Positions 7,255 to 15,010 of a stretch of 16,544 nt of DNA are shown here, piece after piece (the stretch's first letter is position 1; every line of letters begins with the position of its first letter). The notes under the pieces are model-generated. The model searched no databases and was not told the origin of the DNA. It worked only from the letters and a program-made list of their open reading frames with translations. Position numbers and translations under genes: made by a program. This DNA comes from Allobrachymonas sp. (GTDB lineage Bacteria > Pseudomonadota > Gammaproteobacteria > Burkholderiales > Burkholderiaceae_C), in the NCBI GenBank assembly GCA_017996515.1, contig JAGOGU010000011.1, positions 1 through 16,544 on the forward strand, given 5' to 3'.

Positions 7255-7282
7255 TTTCCATCATCACATCCTCCTGTACAAT
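7255..7282 (+). promoter_or_regulatory. Probable promoter for the manganese riboswitch-alx transcript
   Basis: A TACAAT -10 (7277-7282) is preceded at 16 bases by TTTCCA (four of six to TTGACA). The predicted start near 7289 would begin the transcript exactly at the riboswitch, which supports the placement. Confidence 0.55.
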
Positions 7283-7288
7283 CGCCCT

Positions 7289-7405
7289 CGCCGAAAGGGG
7301 AGTAGCGAGCCTGCGTGCAATGCGTGGGCGCTGAATTCGTCAAGACGCTGCCTAATGGCTGCCGGTTTCAGCAGAAATACACTTTCCCCGCAAGACCTTT
7401 CGGAA
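7289..7405 (+). ncRNA. yybP-ykoY manganese riboswitch
   Basis: The two hallmark blocks of the family are present: AAAGGGGAGTAGCG near the 5' end (7294-7307) and TACACTTTCCCCGCAAGACC near the 3' end (7378-7397). P1 is a perfect 8-bp stem, CCGAAAGG (7291-7298) with CCTTTCGG (7396-7403). The intervening stems fit the two-legged fold of this Mn2+ sensor. It sits directly before an alx-type gene, the classic target. The 3' strand of P1 (GACCTTT) is also complementary to the downstream ribosome site AAAGGTT (7434-7440, one G-U), so Mn2+-stabilised P1 should free the ribosome site and turn translation on (inference consistent with E. coli alx). Confidence 0.92.
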
Positions 7406-7433
7406 ACTCCTTTTCCGTTCCCTGTCTTTTTCT

Positions 7434-7440
7434 AAAGGTT
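7434..7440 (+). promoter_or_regulatory. Ribosome binding site of alx, anti-P1 sequence of the riboswitch
   Basis: AAAGG lies nine bases before ATG 7448. It can pair with CCTTT at 7396-7400, which is the 3' half of riboswitch stem P1, giving mutually exclusive P1 and sequestered states. A short CGGAAA/TTTCCG hairpin (7401-7417) lies between them. Confidence 0.65.
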
Positions 7441-7447
7441 TTGCTGT

Positions 7448-8410
7448 ATGTCAGCGTTATTCAATTCGTCCGAGCCGCTATGGCTCTGGGTTGTGTTTGC
7501 GTGCATCGTGGTGGCCGCGCTCCTGGTCGATTTCGTACTGCTGCGCAAAAAAGGTTCGCATGTGGTCGAGGCGCGCGAAGCCGCCATGTGGTCTGTCATC
7601 TGGGTAGTGGTGAGCTTGCTGTTCAACGCCCTGCTGTGGTGGGCCGTGCGCGACACAACCGGCTCCACCACCACTGCCACCGAAAAGGCCATTCATTTTC
7701 TGACCGGCTATCTGCTGGAAAAAAGCCTCGCGGTTGACAACATCTTTGTGTTTCTGATGATATTCAGCTATTTTTCGGTGCCGCAGGCTTACCAGAAGCG
7801 CGTGCTGATGTTCGGCGTGCTCGGCGCACTGGTGCTGCGCGCAATCATGATCCTGGCGGGTGGCTGGATGTTGCAGCAATTTCACTGGCTGCTGTATGTA
7901 TTTGGCGGCTTCTTGCTGTTTACGGGTGTGAAAATGTGGTTTTCTGCCGGAACGGAAATGTCGCTGACAGAAAACCCTGCGCTCAAGCTGCTGCGGCGCG
8001 TCATGACCGTGAGCAAACATTACGACGGCGAAAAATTCTTCACTTTTGAGAATGGCCGCCGCGTCGCCACGCCGCTGCTCATGGTGGTGGTAGTGATCGA
8101 ATTTTCTGATGTGGTGTTTGCCGTTGATTCGATTCCGGCCATCTACGCCGTCACAACCGATGCTTTCATCGTGCTCACCAGCAATATTTTCGCCATTCTG
8201 GGGCTGCGCGCCATGTATTTTCTGCTGGCGGCGGTAGCCAACCGCTTTTCTCTGCTGAACTATGGTTTGGCCTGCATTCTGGTATTCATCGGCCTCAAGA
8301 TGCTGCTGATTGATTGGATCAAAATTCCCGCCATGCTTTCGCTCGGCGTGGTGGTTGCCATTCTGGCCGCCACCATGATTCTGAGCTGGATGCAAACCAG
8401 AAAGCAATAA
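7448..8410 (+). CDS. alx: TerC-family membrane protein, Alx-like manganese exporter
   Basis: 320 aa, nearly the length of E. coli Alx (321). It has about nine hydrophobic segments spanning nearly the whole chain. Two internally related acidic motifs of the TerC family are present: EKSLAVDNIFVFLMIFSYF and IEFSDVVFAVDSIPAIYAVT; their Asp/Glu residues lie in membrane segments and are thought to handle metal. ILGLRAMYFLLAAVANRF follows as in Alx. Alx and its relatives export Mn2+ and are induced by manganese or high pH through the riboswitch that is found directly upstream here. The gene ends 33 bases before the stop of the convergent rhomboid gene, and I see no terminator in that gap. The older name as a tellurite resistance protein is not supported for this subgroup. 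Confidence 0.93.
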   Translation: MSALFNSSEPLWLWVVFACIVVAALLVDFVLLRKKGSHVVEAREAAMWSVIWVVVSLLFNALLWWAVRDTTGSTTTATEKAIHFLTGYLLEKSLAVDNIFVFLMIFSYFSVPQAYQKRVLMFGVLGALVLRAIMILAGGWMLQQFHWLLYVFGGFLLFTGVKMWFSAGTEMSLTENPALKLLRRVMTVSKHYDGEKFFTFENGRRVATPLLMVVVVIEFSDVVFAVDSIPAIYAVTTDAFIVLTSNIFAILGLRAMYFLLAAVANRFSLLNYGLACILVFIGLKMLLIDWIKIPAMLSLGVVVAILAATMILSWMQTRKQ

Positions 8411-8443
8411 AATCGGGTTCGGCTTAGGCGCTTGATTGAATCC

Positions 8444-9976
8444 CTACCTCCGGGCTTGGCTTGCCAACCACAAGGTCATGGGGTCGCGCGGTGCCAGCCG
8501 CTGCAAGGCAGGCAACCAGGCTTGCGCCTTGTCCATTCTGCCCGCTCTGGCCCAGGCATTGGCCAACTGGCTCCAGAGCGCAGGCACTTCCGGCCGATCA
8601 GGCGCATTCTTCTCCAGCAGGCGACACAGCCGCTCGGCCTCGTCCAGATCGCCCAGCACGATGAAAGTGCGCGCCAACTGCAGCATGTGCACAGGGCGCA
8701 GGCGCATGAATGGCTTGGCCTGCGCCAGATAGGTTTGGTAAGCCTGCTGTTGCAGCAGACGGGTGGCATCGTCGCGGGCGCGCAGTTGAAACAGCATCTG
8801 CGCTGCGCTATGGAAATCATCGCCATCGGGCCAGTGCCGCGCCACATCGAACCACGCTTGCAGCACCGCCGGATCTTTGGGACGCAGCTTGGCCGCTGAT
8901 CGCCAGGTTTTGCTGGCCGCCCGAAAATCCAACGCATCCGTCTGCGCCCGGGCACGCGCCATCAAGGCCGCCAGCGCGTCGGTGGCAAGCTCGCGCTGTG
9001 TTTCTTTCGCCTGCCCATCAGCCGCATGGGCACGCACCGGATACAACAGGCCAATCAGAGCCATCAGCAAAGCGCCACTGGCCAGCCCTCCAAAGTGCGC
9101 CATATAGGCCACATTGCTGTCGGATACGGCGCTTTGCAGCAGTTCATAGCCCATCCATACCGGCAGCATGATGAGCGCAGGCAGGCGCGCATAGTTGAAA
9201 TAGAACAGGATGTAATAAAAAAACCGGATGCGCTGCAAACGATACAGCACGGCATACATGCCCATCAGCCCCGAGATCGCGCCCGAAGCCCCCAGCCCGT
9301 AACCACCGCTGCCGGCATACGCCCACGCCGCCACGATCGATGCCCCCAGCCCCGCCAGCAAATAAGCCCCCAGGTACAAGCCCGAGCCCAGCGTTTTCTC
9401 CAGCGTGAAGCCGAAGATGAATAAAAACACCATATTGCCCAGCAAATGCATGAACCCGCCATGCAGAAACGTGGATGTCAACAACGTGATGGGGCGCTGC
9501 AGCACATCGGCCACGCTTTGCAAGGCGTAATCCTGCGACCAGCGCGTGGTAAAGGCTTCGGGCTCGCGCGCATTGAACGCCTGGCGCGCGGAACGCCAGG
9601 TTTCGTACTGCTCATCGTCTGCACGAATCACCTTGCCTGCCAACAAATCGCGCCTGAACTGGTGCTCATCCCACATGAAAACGTACAGCTCGCTGTAGTT
9701 TTCGTCGGCCAACTCCGCTTGCAGGCTTTCCACCAATTCATCGCCGTACTTTGCGGGATCTTGCTCGCGCTGGCGCTGGATATGCTCCACAAACCGCGGC
9801 AACTCCAATGCGGGCAAGGGGCTTTCGGCATAGATAGAGGCCGCCTTGCGCACAGCGGTCTCCTCACTCACCTGCCAGCCGAAATAAATCAGCACATTGA
9901 TCACGATCAAGGCAATCGTCATCCACGGAGGCGATTTCAGCGAGGGTTTGTGTTCAACAGGTACGGCCAGAAACAT
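8444..9976 (-). CDS. Rhomboid-family intramembrane serine protease with C-terminal TPR region
   Basis: 510 aa. Start ATG 9976 (MFLAVPVEHKPSLK) gives a short N-tail followed at once by TM1 (residues about 19-35). A hydrophilic stretch of about 130 residues follows before the rhomboid core. The core has HGGFMHLLGN (H172, H177, N181 as oxyanion), the catalytic GASGAISG (S231) and the partner AHFGG (H294), the same order as H150/N154/S201/H254 in GlpG, so it should be an active protease. After the last helix (about residue 330) about 180 residues form alpha-helical repeats with TPR character (AWFDVARHWPDGDDFHSAAQ; ALWSQLANAWARAGRMDKAQ), probably cytoplasmic and for partner binding. Upstream in-frame ATG codons exist but precede non-family sequence. 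Substrates are unknown. Confidence 0.9.
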   Translation of the reverse strand: MFLAVPVEHKPSLKSPPWMTIALIVINVLIYFGWQVSEETAVRKAASIYAESPLPALELPRFVEHIQRQREQDPAKYGDELVESLQAELADENYSELYVFMWDEHQFRRDLLAGKVIRADDEQYETWRSARQAFNAREPEAFTTRWSQDYALQSVADVLQRPITLLTSTFLHGGFMHLLGNMVFLFIFGFTLEKTLGSGLYLGAYLLAGLGASIVAAWAYAGSGGYGLGASGAISGLMGMYAVLYRLQRIRFFYYILFYFNYARLPALIMLPVWMGYELLQSAVSDSNVAYMAHFGGLASGALLMALIGLLYPVRAHAADGQAKETQRELATDALAALMARARAQTDALDFRAASKTWRSAAKLRPKDPAVLQAWFDVARHWPDGDDFHSAAQMLFQLRARDDATRLLQQQAYQTYLAQAKPFMRLRPVHMLQLARTFIVLGDLDEAERLCRLLEKNAPDRPEVPALWSQLANAWARAGRMDKAQAWLPALQRLAPRDPMTLWLASQARR

Positions 9977-10349
9977 GATGGCCGCATTGTGAAGCGAAAT
10001 GACACAAATTACACGGATTGAATCTTTTCCCGTGCGCAAGTCGAGCTTAACGTCAGCGAAACACAACTTTTTTCCGTCTGCCCAAAGCCTGTTTGCCTGC
10101 AAACGCGCCAAATCCGGCATTGCGGTCATGGATGACGCTGATGGCGGCTATCTCCAGCATCGGCACATATTCATAAGCAATATGGATGCGCATCAGTTTC
10201 TCTGATGTTGTCGTTACAATGTGCAAATACTCCCTGCTCCGCAACCGATCCATCGCGCGTTTGTTGTTGCGGCTGCTTGGTCGCCTACTGCTTGCCCGTT
10301 TATATGGCAGACTGTGGGTTTTCCATTTTTTACCTTCCGGCTTTTTATC
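9977..10349. other. 373-bp divergent region between the rhomboid gene and dnaN
   Basis: It must hold the promoters for both genes. A TACAAT box at 10215-10220 is a candidate -10 for dnaN but has only a poor -35. A 46-codon minus-strand frame starting ATG near 10195 lacks a ribosome site and family resemblance and is not called. I see no TTATCCACA-type DnaA boxes, so no sign of oriC. Confidence 0.5.
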
Positions 10350-11456
10350 ATGCAAGTCTTCAAAGCCCCCCAGGCTCAGGTTCTGGCAGCCCTGCAATCC
10401 GTAGCAGGGGTGGTGGAGCGACGCCAAACCCTGCCCATTCTTTCCAATGTGCTATTGCGCAAGCAAGGCGAAACGCTGGAGCTGCTGACCAGCGATCTCG
10501 AAATCCAGATTCGCACCAGCGAGACGCTGGGCGGCGATAGCGCCAGTTTTCAAACCACCGTGGGCGCACGCAAGCTGATCGACATTTTGCGCAGCATGCC
10601 GTCTGACCAGACCGTGACGCTCGAATCGGCACAGGGCAAGGTCGTGCTCAAAGGCGGCAAGAGCAAGTTCACGCTGCAAACGCTGCCGGCAGAAGACTTT
10701 CCCCTGGTGCAAGAGGCTGCCAATTTCGGCCCTGCGTTCAGCGTGCCGCAAAAAACGCTCAAGCGCCTGCTGGCGCAGGTGTCGTTTGCCATGGCGGTGC
10801 ACGACATTCGCTATTACCTCAACGGCATCTTGTTCGTGGCCGAAGGCAAAACCCTGAACCTTGTGGCCACCGACGGTCACCGCCTGGCCTTTACCAGCGC
10901 CGATCTGGATACCGAAGTGCCCAAGCAGGAAGTGATCCTGCCACGCAAAACCGTGCTGGAGTTGCAACGCCTGCTCAGCGACAGCGACGAGCCGCTGGAG
11001 CTGCAATTTGCCAACAACCAGGCGCGCTTCCGCTTTGGCAAGATGGAATTCGTCACCAAACTGGTGGAAGGCAAATTCCCCGACTACCACCGTGTGATCC
11101 CAAAAGACAACCGTCACCACCTCGTGCTGGGGCGCCTGCCGCTGCTGGCCGCGCTGCAACGCACGGCCATTCTCACCAGCGAAAAATTCAAAGGCGTGCG
11201 CATCAATGTCGAACCCGGCACCCTGCGCATTGCCAGCAACAACGCCGAACAGGAAGAAGCGGTGGACGAGCTGGATATCGAGTACAGCGGCGATGCGATG
11301 GAAATCGGCTTCAACGTCACCTATCTGATCGATGCACTCACCAATATGGATCAGGAGATGGTGCAACTCGCCCTGCAAGACGGCAACAGTTCGGCCCTCG
11401 TCACCATTCCTGAAAACACGCATTTCAAATACGTGGTGATGCCGATGCGGATTTGA
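10350..11456 (+). CDS. dnaN: DNA polymerase III beta subunit (sliding clamp)
   Basis: 368 aa (E. coli 366). The homodimeric ring clamp tethers polymerase III and other enzymes to DNA. Start ATG 10350 (MQVFKAPQAQVLAALQSVAG) matches the family N-terminus; in-frame ATG 10221 would add unrelated residues. Visible family motifs are RRQTLPILSNVLL, FAMAVHDIRYYLNGILF, ATDGHRLAF, FRFGKMEFVTKLVEGKFPDY, and the C-terminal end TPENTHF-like segment YVVMPMRI, where MPMR forms part of the client-binding pocket. No Shine-Dalgarno is obvious. dnaA is not upstream and gyrB is not downstream, which is unusual for this gene; it is bounded by a divergent rhomboid gene and a convergent metK. Confidence 0.97.
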   Translation: MQVFKAPQAQVLAALQSVAGVVERRQTLPILSNVLLRKQGETLELLTSDLEIQIRTSETLGGDSASFQTTVGARKLIDILRSMPSDQTVTLESAQGKVVLKGGKSKFTLQTLPAEDFPLVQEAANFGPAFSVPQKTLKRLLAQVSFAMAVHDIRYYLNGILFVAEGKTLNLVATDGHRLAFTSADLDTEVPKQEVILPRKTVLELQRLLSDSDEPLELQFANNQARFRFGKMEFVTKLVEGKFPDYHRVIPKDNRHHLVLGRLPLLAALQRTAILTSEKFKGVRINVEPGTLRIASNNAEQEEAVDELDIEYSGDAMEIGFNVTYLIDALTNMDQEMVQLALQDGNSSALVTIPENTHFKYVVMPMRI

Positions 11457-11505
11457 TGCCGCCCGCGGCCTGCCCATGCTCACCCTGTATGGGGACATGA
11501 GATGA

Positions 11506-11543
11506 CAAAAAGCCCTGCAGGCTCACGCTTGCAGGGCTTTTTG
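11506..11543. terminator. Strong bidirectional Rho-independent terminator between dnaN and metK
   Basis: Perfect 14-bp arms CAAAAAGCCCTGCA (11506-11519) and TGCAGGGCTTTTTG (11530-11543) around a 10-base loop. The A-run and T-run make it act in both directions, ending dnaN (49 bases earlier) and metK (46 bases away on the other side). Confidence 0.95.
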
Positions 11544-11589
11544 TTGCGCGCATCTTTGTTATTGATGGATGCACACTACTCGCCAAAGT

Positions 11590-12771
11590 TTACAGACCAG
11601 CAGCCGCACGCAACGCAGCCGCTTTATCCGTTTGCTCCCAAGTAAATTCCGGCTCATTGCGGCCAAAGTGACCGTAAGCCGCGGTCTTGGTGTAGATGGG
11701 GCGTTGCAGATCCAGCATTTCGATGATGCCTTTGGGGCGCAAATCGAAGTGCGCGCGCACCAGCCGGGCAATTTGTTCGTCGGCGATCACGCCCGTGCCT
11801 TCGGTATAGACGGTGATATTCATCGGCTCGGCCACGCCGATGGCGTAGGCCACCTGAATCTGGCATTGCCGCGCCAGGCCCGCCGCCACGATGTTTTTGG
11901 CCACATAACGCGCGGCATAGGCGGCACTGCGATCGACCTTGGTGGGGTCTTTGCCACTGAAAGCACCGCCGCCATGCGGGCAAGCGCCGCCATAGGTGTC
12001 CACAATGATTTTGCGACCGGTCAAGCCGCAATCGCCCTGCGGGCCGCCCACCACAAAGCGCCCCGTGGGGTTGATGAGGTATTTGGTGTTTTGCAACCAT
12101 TCGGCTGGCAACACGGGTTTGATGATTTCTTCCACCACCGCTTCGATGAAGCTGGCTTTCATCTTCGTGGGAGTTTCGCTCTGGTCCGGCGTGTGCTGGG
12201 TGGAAAGCACCACGGTGTCGATGCTGTGCGGTTTGCCGTCCACGTAACGCATGGTGACCTGACTTTTGGCATCAGGCCGCAAGAAGGGCAAGCGACCGTT
12301 TTTGCGCAATTCGCTTTGACGCTCCATCAACCGGTGGGCGTAGTGAATGGGCGCGGGCATCAGTTCGGGCGTTTCGTCGCAGGCGTAACCAAACATCAGG
12401 CCCTGGTCGCCCGCGCCGGTGTTGAGGTGATCATCCGATGCTTGATCCACCCCCTGCGCGATGTCATTGCTCTGCTTGTCGTAGCAGACCATCACGGCGC
12501 AGCCCTTGTGGTCGATGCCGTAAGTGGTGTCGTCGTAGCCGATAGCCTTGATGGTGTTGCGCGCCACGTCGATGTAATCCACATGCGCGTTGGCGCTGAT
12601 TTCGCCTGCCAGCACCACCAGGCCGGTATTGGTCAGCGTTTCGGCGGCCACGCGGGCGCGGGTGTCTTGTTCCAAGACCGCGTCCAGCACGGCATCAGAG
12701 ATTTGATCGGCCACCTTGTCGGGATGGCCTTCGGAGACGGATTCGGAAGTAAAAAGAAAGTCGTTCGCCAT
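11590..12771 (-). CDS. metK: S-adenosylmethionine synthetase (methionine adenosyltransferase)
   Basis: 393 aa (E. coli 384). It makes SAM from methionine and ATP in the cytosol, as a tetramer with Mg2+ and K+. Start ATG 12771 ([19 protein letters not shown]) follows the family; GAGGA lies ten bases upstream. Motifs are EGHPDK (catalytic His16), the ATP-binding [12 protein letters not shown] near residue 120, the second signature [19 protein letters not shown], and RYVAKN. It is convergent with dnaN with a shared terminator, and divergent from the lipid A acyltransferase pair, an arrangement common in Burkholderiales. A structured leader precedes it. Confidence 0.97.
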   Translation of the reverse strand: MANDFLFTSESVSEGHPDKVADQISDAVLDAVLEQDTRARVAAETLTNTGLVVLAGEISANAHVDYIDVARNTIKAIGYDDTTYGIDHKGCAVMVCYDKQSNDIAQGVDQASDDHLNTGAGDQGLMFGYACDETPELMPAPIHYAHRLMERQSELRKNGRLPFLRPDAKSQVTMRYVDGKPHSIDTVVLSTQHTPDQSETPTKMKASFIEAVVEEIIKPVLPAEWLQNTKYLINPTGRFVVGGPQGDCGLTGRKIIVDTYGGACPHGGGAFSGKDPTKVDRSAAYAARYVAKNIVAAGLARQCQIQVAYAIGVAEPMNITVYTEGTGVIADEQIARLVRAHFDLRPKGIIEMLDLQRPIYTKTAAYGHFGRNEPEFTWEQTDKAAALRAAAGL

Positions 12772-12867
12772 GGATGTGTTTTCCTCAAGCAAGCACATTC
12801 AGCGCGTTGCCACCTACGGCGAACGCTTTAGCAGTAGGCGCTGCCTGTGCCGTGGCTTTGCCTGTAC

Positions 12868-12889
12868 ATCCGCATGCGACAATGCGGAT
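12868..12889 (-). promoter_or_regulatory. Hairpin in the metK 5' leader
   Basis: ATCCGCAT and ATGCGGAT form an 8-bp stem with a 6-base loop, about 97-118 bases upstream of the metK start. No T-run follows in the metK direction, so it is not a terminator. It may be part of a regulatory leader; it does not match a SAM or SAH riboswitch that I can recognise. Confidence 0.4.
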
Positions 12890-12943
12890 TGCGCACTGGC
12901 ATCGGATGGTGCCGCCCTGCAAGTTGCTCGTTAACTCGGCGGC

Positions 12944-12949
12944 ATTGTA
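12944..12949 (-). promoter_or_regulatory. Candidate -10 box for metK
   Basis: TACAAT on the minus strand, five of six to consensus. The best -35 at 16 bases is TTCAAT, which is weak. If used, the metK leader would be about 165 bases long. Confidence 0.4.
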
Positions 12950-13100
12950 GGATGATAGCATTTTGATTGAAGATGATTTGATAACCTTATATCGATCAGG
13001 CTCTTGCGCCAGATCCGGCAAGGGGCATGCGCAGACTCGTATCCGTCCCCGGTGGCTGCAAAACACATTTTTCATCGCAACGGCGCAAACCGTTTTTGAC

Positions 13101-14009
13101 ATGATTGGCATATTTCGTTTTTTATCGCATTTTCCTCTGCGGGTGTTGCACGCTCTGGGCGCCGTGATGTGGTGGCTGGTGTATGGGCTGTCCGCGCGTT
13201 TTCGCAAACGCTGGAACGAAAACCGCGCCCAGGCAGGCTTGAGCGCCAGCCAGGTGCGCGGCGGCATCGCCCACAATGGCCGCATGATGCTGGAGCTGCC
13301 CCGCCTGTGGCTGGGCAAGCCCGTGCCCACATTCTGGCAAGGCCTTGAGCACGTCGAGCAGGCCTACGCCCAGCAACGCGGCGTTGTTTTTCTGACGCCG
13401 CATTTGGGTTGCTTTGAAATCACGGCGCAGATGATCGCCAAAAGCTTTCATGAGCAGCATGGCGACCTCACCGTCATGTATCGCCCGCCCAACCAGCGCT
13501 GGATGACCGAGATGATGACGTATGTGCGCAACCGCCCCGGTCTGCGCGCCGTGCCCACCAACTTGACGGGTGTGCGCCAGATGGTGCGCGAACTGCGCCA
13601 GGGGCGTGCCGTAGGCATTCTGCCCGACCATGTGCCGCCCGAAGGCCAAGGGCTGTGGGCGCCATTCTTTGGCCGCCCTGCCTACACCATGACGCTGGCG
13701 GCCAAGTTGGTGCACCAAACGGGAGCCGTCGTGGTTTTCGTCTGGGGCGAGCGCCTGCCTGCCGCGCGCGGTTATCGAATGCACTGCGTGCCCATGCAAG
13801 AGCCCCTCTCGGCCGACCTGCAAACAGCCGTCACACAAATCAACCAGGCAATGGAAGCACTGATTCTGTCGGCCCCCGAGCAATATATGTGGAGCTACGC
13901 GCGCTACCGCCATCCGCGGCCACAGCCTACAGTTTCCGAACAAGCGCCCGCTGCTCAACGACCTCCGGCCAACGCGTCTGCCAACCAAGAACAAGAACCC
14001 AGTGCCTGA
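13101..14009 (+). CDS. Lipid A late acyltransferase, LpxL/HtrB family (first of two)
   Basis: 302 aa inner-membrane enzyme that adds a secondary acyl chain to Kdo2-lipid IVA during LPS assembly. Start ATG 13101 (MIGIFRFLSHFPLRVLHALG) gives the usual N-terminal membrane helix. The catalytic HX4E dyad is H101/E106 in LTPHLGCFEITAQ. Family signatures follow: VMYRPPNQRWM, VRELRQGRAVGILPDHVPPEG and FFGRPAYTMTLAAKL. The last 30 residues are a Pro/Ala/Gln-rich tail with no expected role. No clear Shine-Dalgarno. Its stop overlaps the start of the second acyltransferase by one base (TGATG), so translation is coupled. Which acyl chain or position each enzyme uses cannot be read from sequence; LpxL and LpxM labels would be guesses. 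Confidence 0.93.
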   Translation: MIGIFRFLSHFPLRVLHALGAVMWWLVYGLSARFRKRWNENRAQAGLSASQVRGGIAHNGRMMLELPRLWLGKPVPTFWQGLEHVEQAYAQQRGVVFLTPHLGCFEITAQMIAKSFHEQHGDLTVMYRPPNQRWMTEMMTYVRNRPGLRAVPTNLTGVRQMVRELRQGRAVGILPDHVPPEGQGLWAPFFGRPAYTMTLAAKLVHQTGAVVVFVWGERLPAARGYRMHCVPMQEPLSADLQTAVTQINQAMEALILSAPEQYMWSYARYRHPRPQPTVSEQAPAAQRPPANASANQEQEPSA

Positions 14010-14959
14010 TGCAAGCAGCAACCGATTCCCGGCAGCCCTCTGACAACACCGCCCCGCAGCGGACCTTGCCCCCACCCAGTGGTTTGGAGCGTGCTGTTTA
14101 CGCCCTGCTGAGCCTGCTGGCCCGGTTGCCGCTGGGTGTATGGCGCACGCTGGGCGCCATACTGGGCTGGCTGATGTATCTGCTACTGGATCTGGCACGC
14201 AAGCGCAAACGCGTTGCCGACATCAATTTGCAACTGTGCTTTCCCGAACTGGACGCCGCCCAGCGCCAGCACATCATCCGTCAGCACTGCGTGCGGCTGG
14301 CTCAATCCCTGTTCGATCGCATCTGGTTGTGGCACGGCAGCGAGGTCCTGTTGCAACGTCGCATCCACTGGGCAGGCAACCGCACAGCTCTTCTGACCGA
14401 CACCCCCACCATCATGTTTGCCCCGCATTTTCTGGGCATGGATGCTGCGGGCATGCTGCTGGTGCCCTTGCTGCGACCCCGCGCCTGTGTCACCATCTAC
14501 AGCCCGCAACGCAATGCGGCCATGGATCGCTGGATGCGCCGCGGCCGTAGCCGCTTTTCCAACAGCCGCCCCATGTGGAAAGGCGATGGCATCAAGCCCA
14601 TCATCTCTGTCCTGCGCAAAGGCGGCATCCTGTACCTGCTGCCCGATATGAACTTCGGCGCAGAAGAATCCATTTTCGTCAATTTTTTCGGACACCCGGC
14701 CGCTACCATTCCGTCGCTGTCGCGCTTTGCCCGGCTGGGGCGGGCGCAAGTCGTCACTGCCGTGACCTATATGGAAGCGCACGGCTACACCGTACATGTG
14801 AGCGATCCGTGGCGCGATTTTCCTACCGATGATGTGCATGCCGATACCCAGCGCATGAACACCCATCTGGAAGACTGGGTGCGCCAGCGCCCCGCAGAAT
14901 ACTTCTGGCTGCACAAGCGCTTCAAAACCCGCCCGCCCGGCATGCCGCCGGTGTACTGA
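14009..14959 (+). CDS. Lipid A late acyltransferase, LpxL/HtrB family (second of two)
   Basis: 316 aa. Start ATG 14009 shares a base with the upstream stop TGA. A polar N-terminal stretch of about 25 residues precedes the membrane helix (YALLSLLARLPLGVWRTLG). The dyad here is HX4D: H140/D145 in FAPHFLGMDAAG. Other family features are KRKRVADINLQLCFPELDA (stronger match to LpxL than the first copy has), VTIYSPQRNAAMDRWMRRGR, GGILYLLPDMNFG and FFGHPAATIPSLSRFARL. It probably adds the other secondary acyl chain, giving the cell a pair with different specificity. Confidence 0.93.
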   Translation: MQAATDSRQPSDNTAPQRTLPPPSGLERAVYALLSLLARLPLGVWRTLGAILGWLMYLLLDLARKRKRVADINLQLCFPELDAAQRQHIIRQHCVRLAQSLFDRIWLWHGSEVLLQRRIHWAGNRTALLTDTPTIMFAPHFLGMDAAGMLLVPLLRPRACVTIYSPQRNAAMDRWMRRGRSRFSNSRPMWKGDGIKPIISVLRKGGILYLLPDMNFGAEESIFVNFFGHPAATIPSLSRFARLGRAQVVTAVTYMEAHGYTVHVSDPWRDFPTDDVHADTQRMNTHLEDWVRQRPAEYFWLHKRFKTRPPGMPPVY

Positions 14960-14998
14960 GCATCTCCCGCCCAGACCTGTCGAACGCTCGACTTCGGT

Positions 14999-15004
14999 CA
15001 CAAT
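14999..15004 (+). promoter_or_regulatory. CACAAT -10-like box six bases before the next gene
   Basis: CACAAT ends six bases before ATG 15011, which would put the transcript start at or next to the start codon. No Shine-Dalgarno is present, so a leaderless message is possible. A 5-bp hairpin (GTCGA/TCGAC) lies just upstream. Confidence 0.35.
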
Positions 15005-15010
15005 GCGCCT

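Larger units (their letters stand above)
12772..13100. other. 329-bp divergent region between metK and the acyltransferase genes
   Basis: It contains the metK leader hairpin and candidate metK -10 box. In the rightward direction TTGATA and TTATAT lie near 12979-12994, but too close together for a normal promoter. No supported gene is seen. Confidence 0.45.

Noticed and set aside
10053..10195. Small minus-strand frame upstream of the rhomboid gene
   Set aside because: 46 codons, no ribosome site, no recognisable family; likely promoter DNA.
9977..10349. Possible replication origin next to dnaN
   Set aside because: No DnaA boxes or AT-rich unwinding region were seen, and dnaA is not adjacent.
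11569..12831. 420-codon open frame on the plus strand antisense to metK
   Set aside because: metK on the other strand has all catalytic motifs; the antisense frame is an effect of GC-rich codon bias and crosses the terminator side without a start signal.
12772..12943. SAM or SAH riboswitch before metK
   Set aside because: The conserved core sequences that I know for these aptamers are not present; only a plain hairpin is supported.
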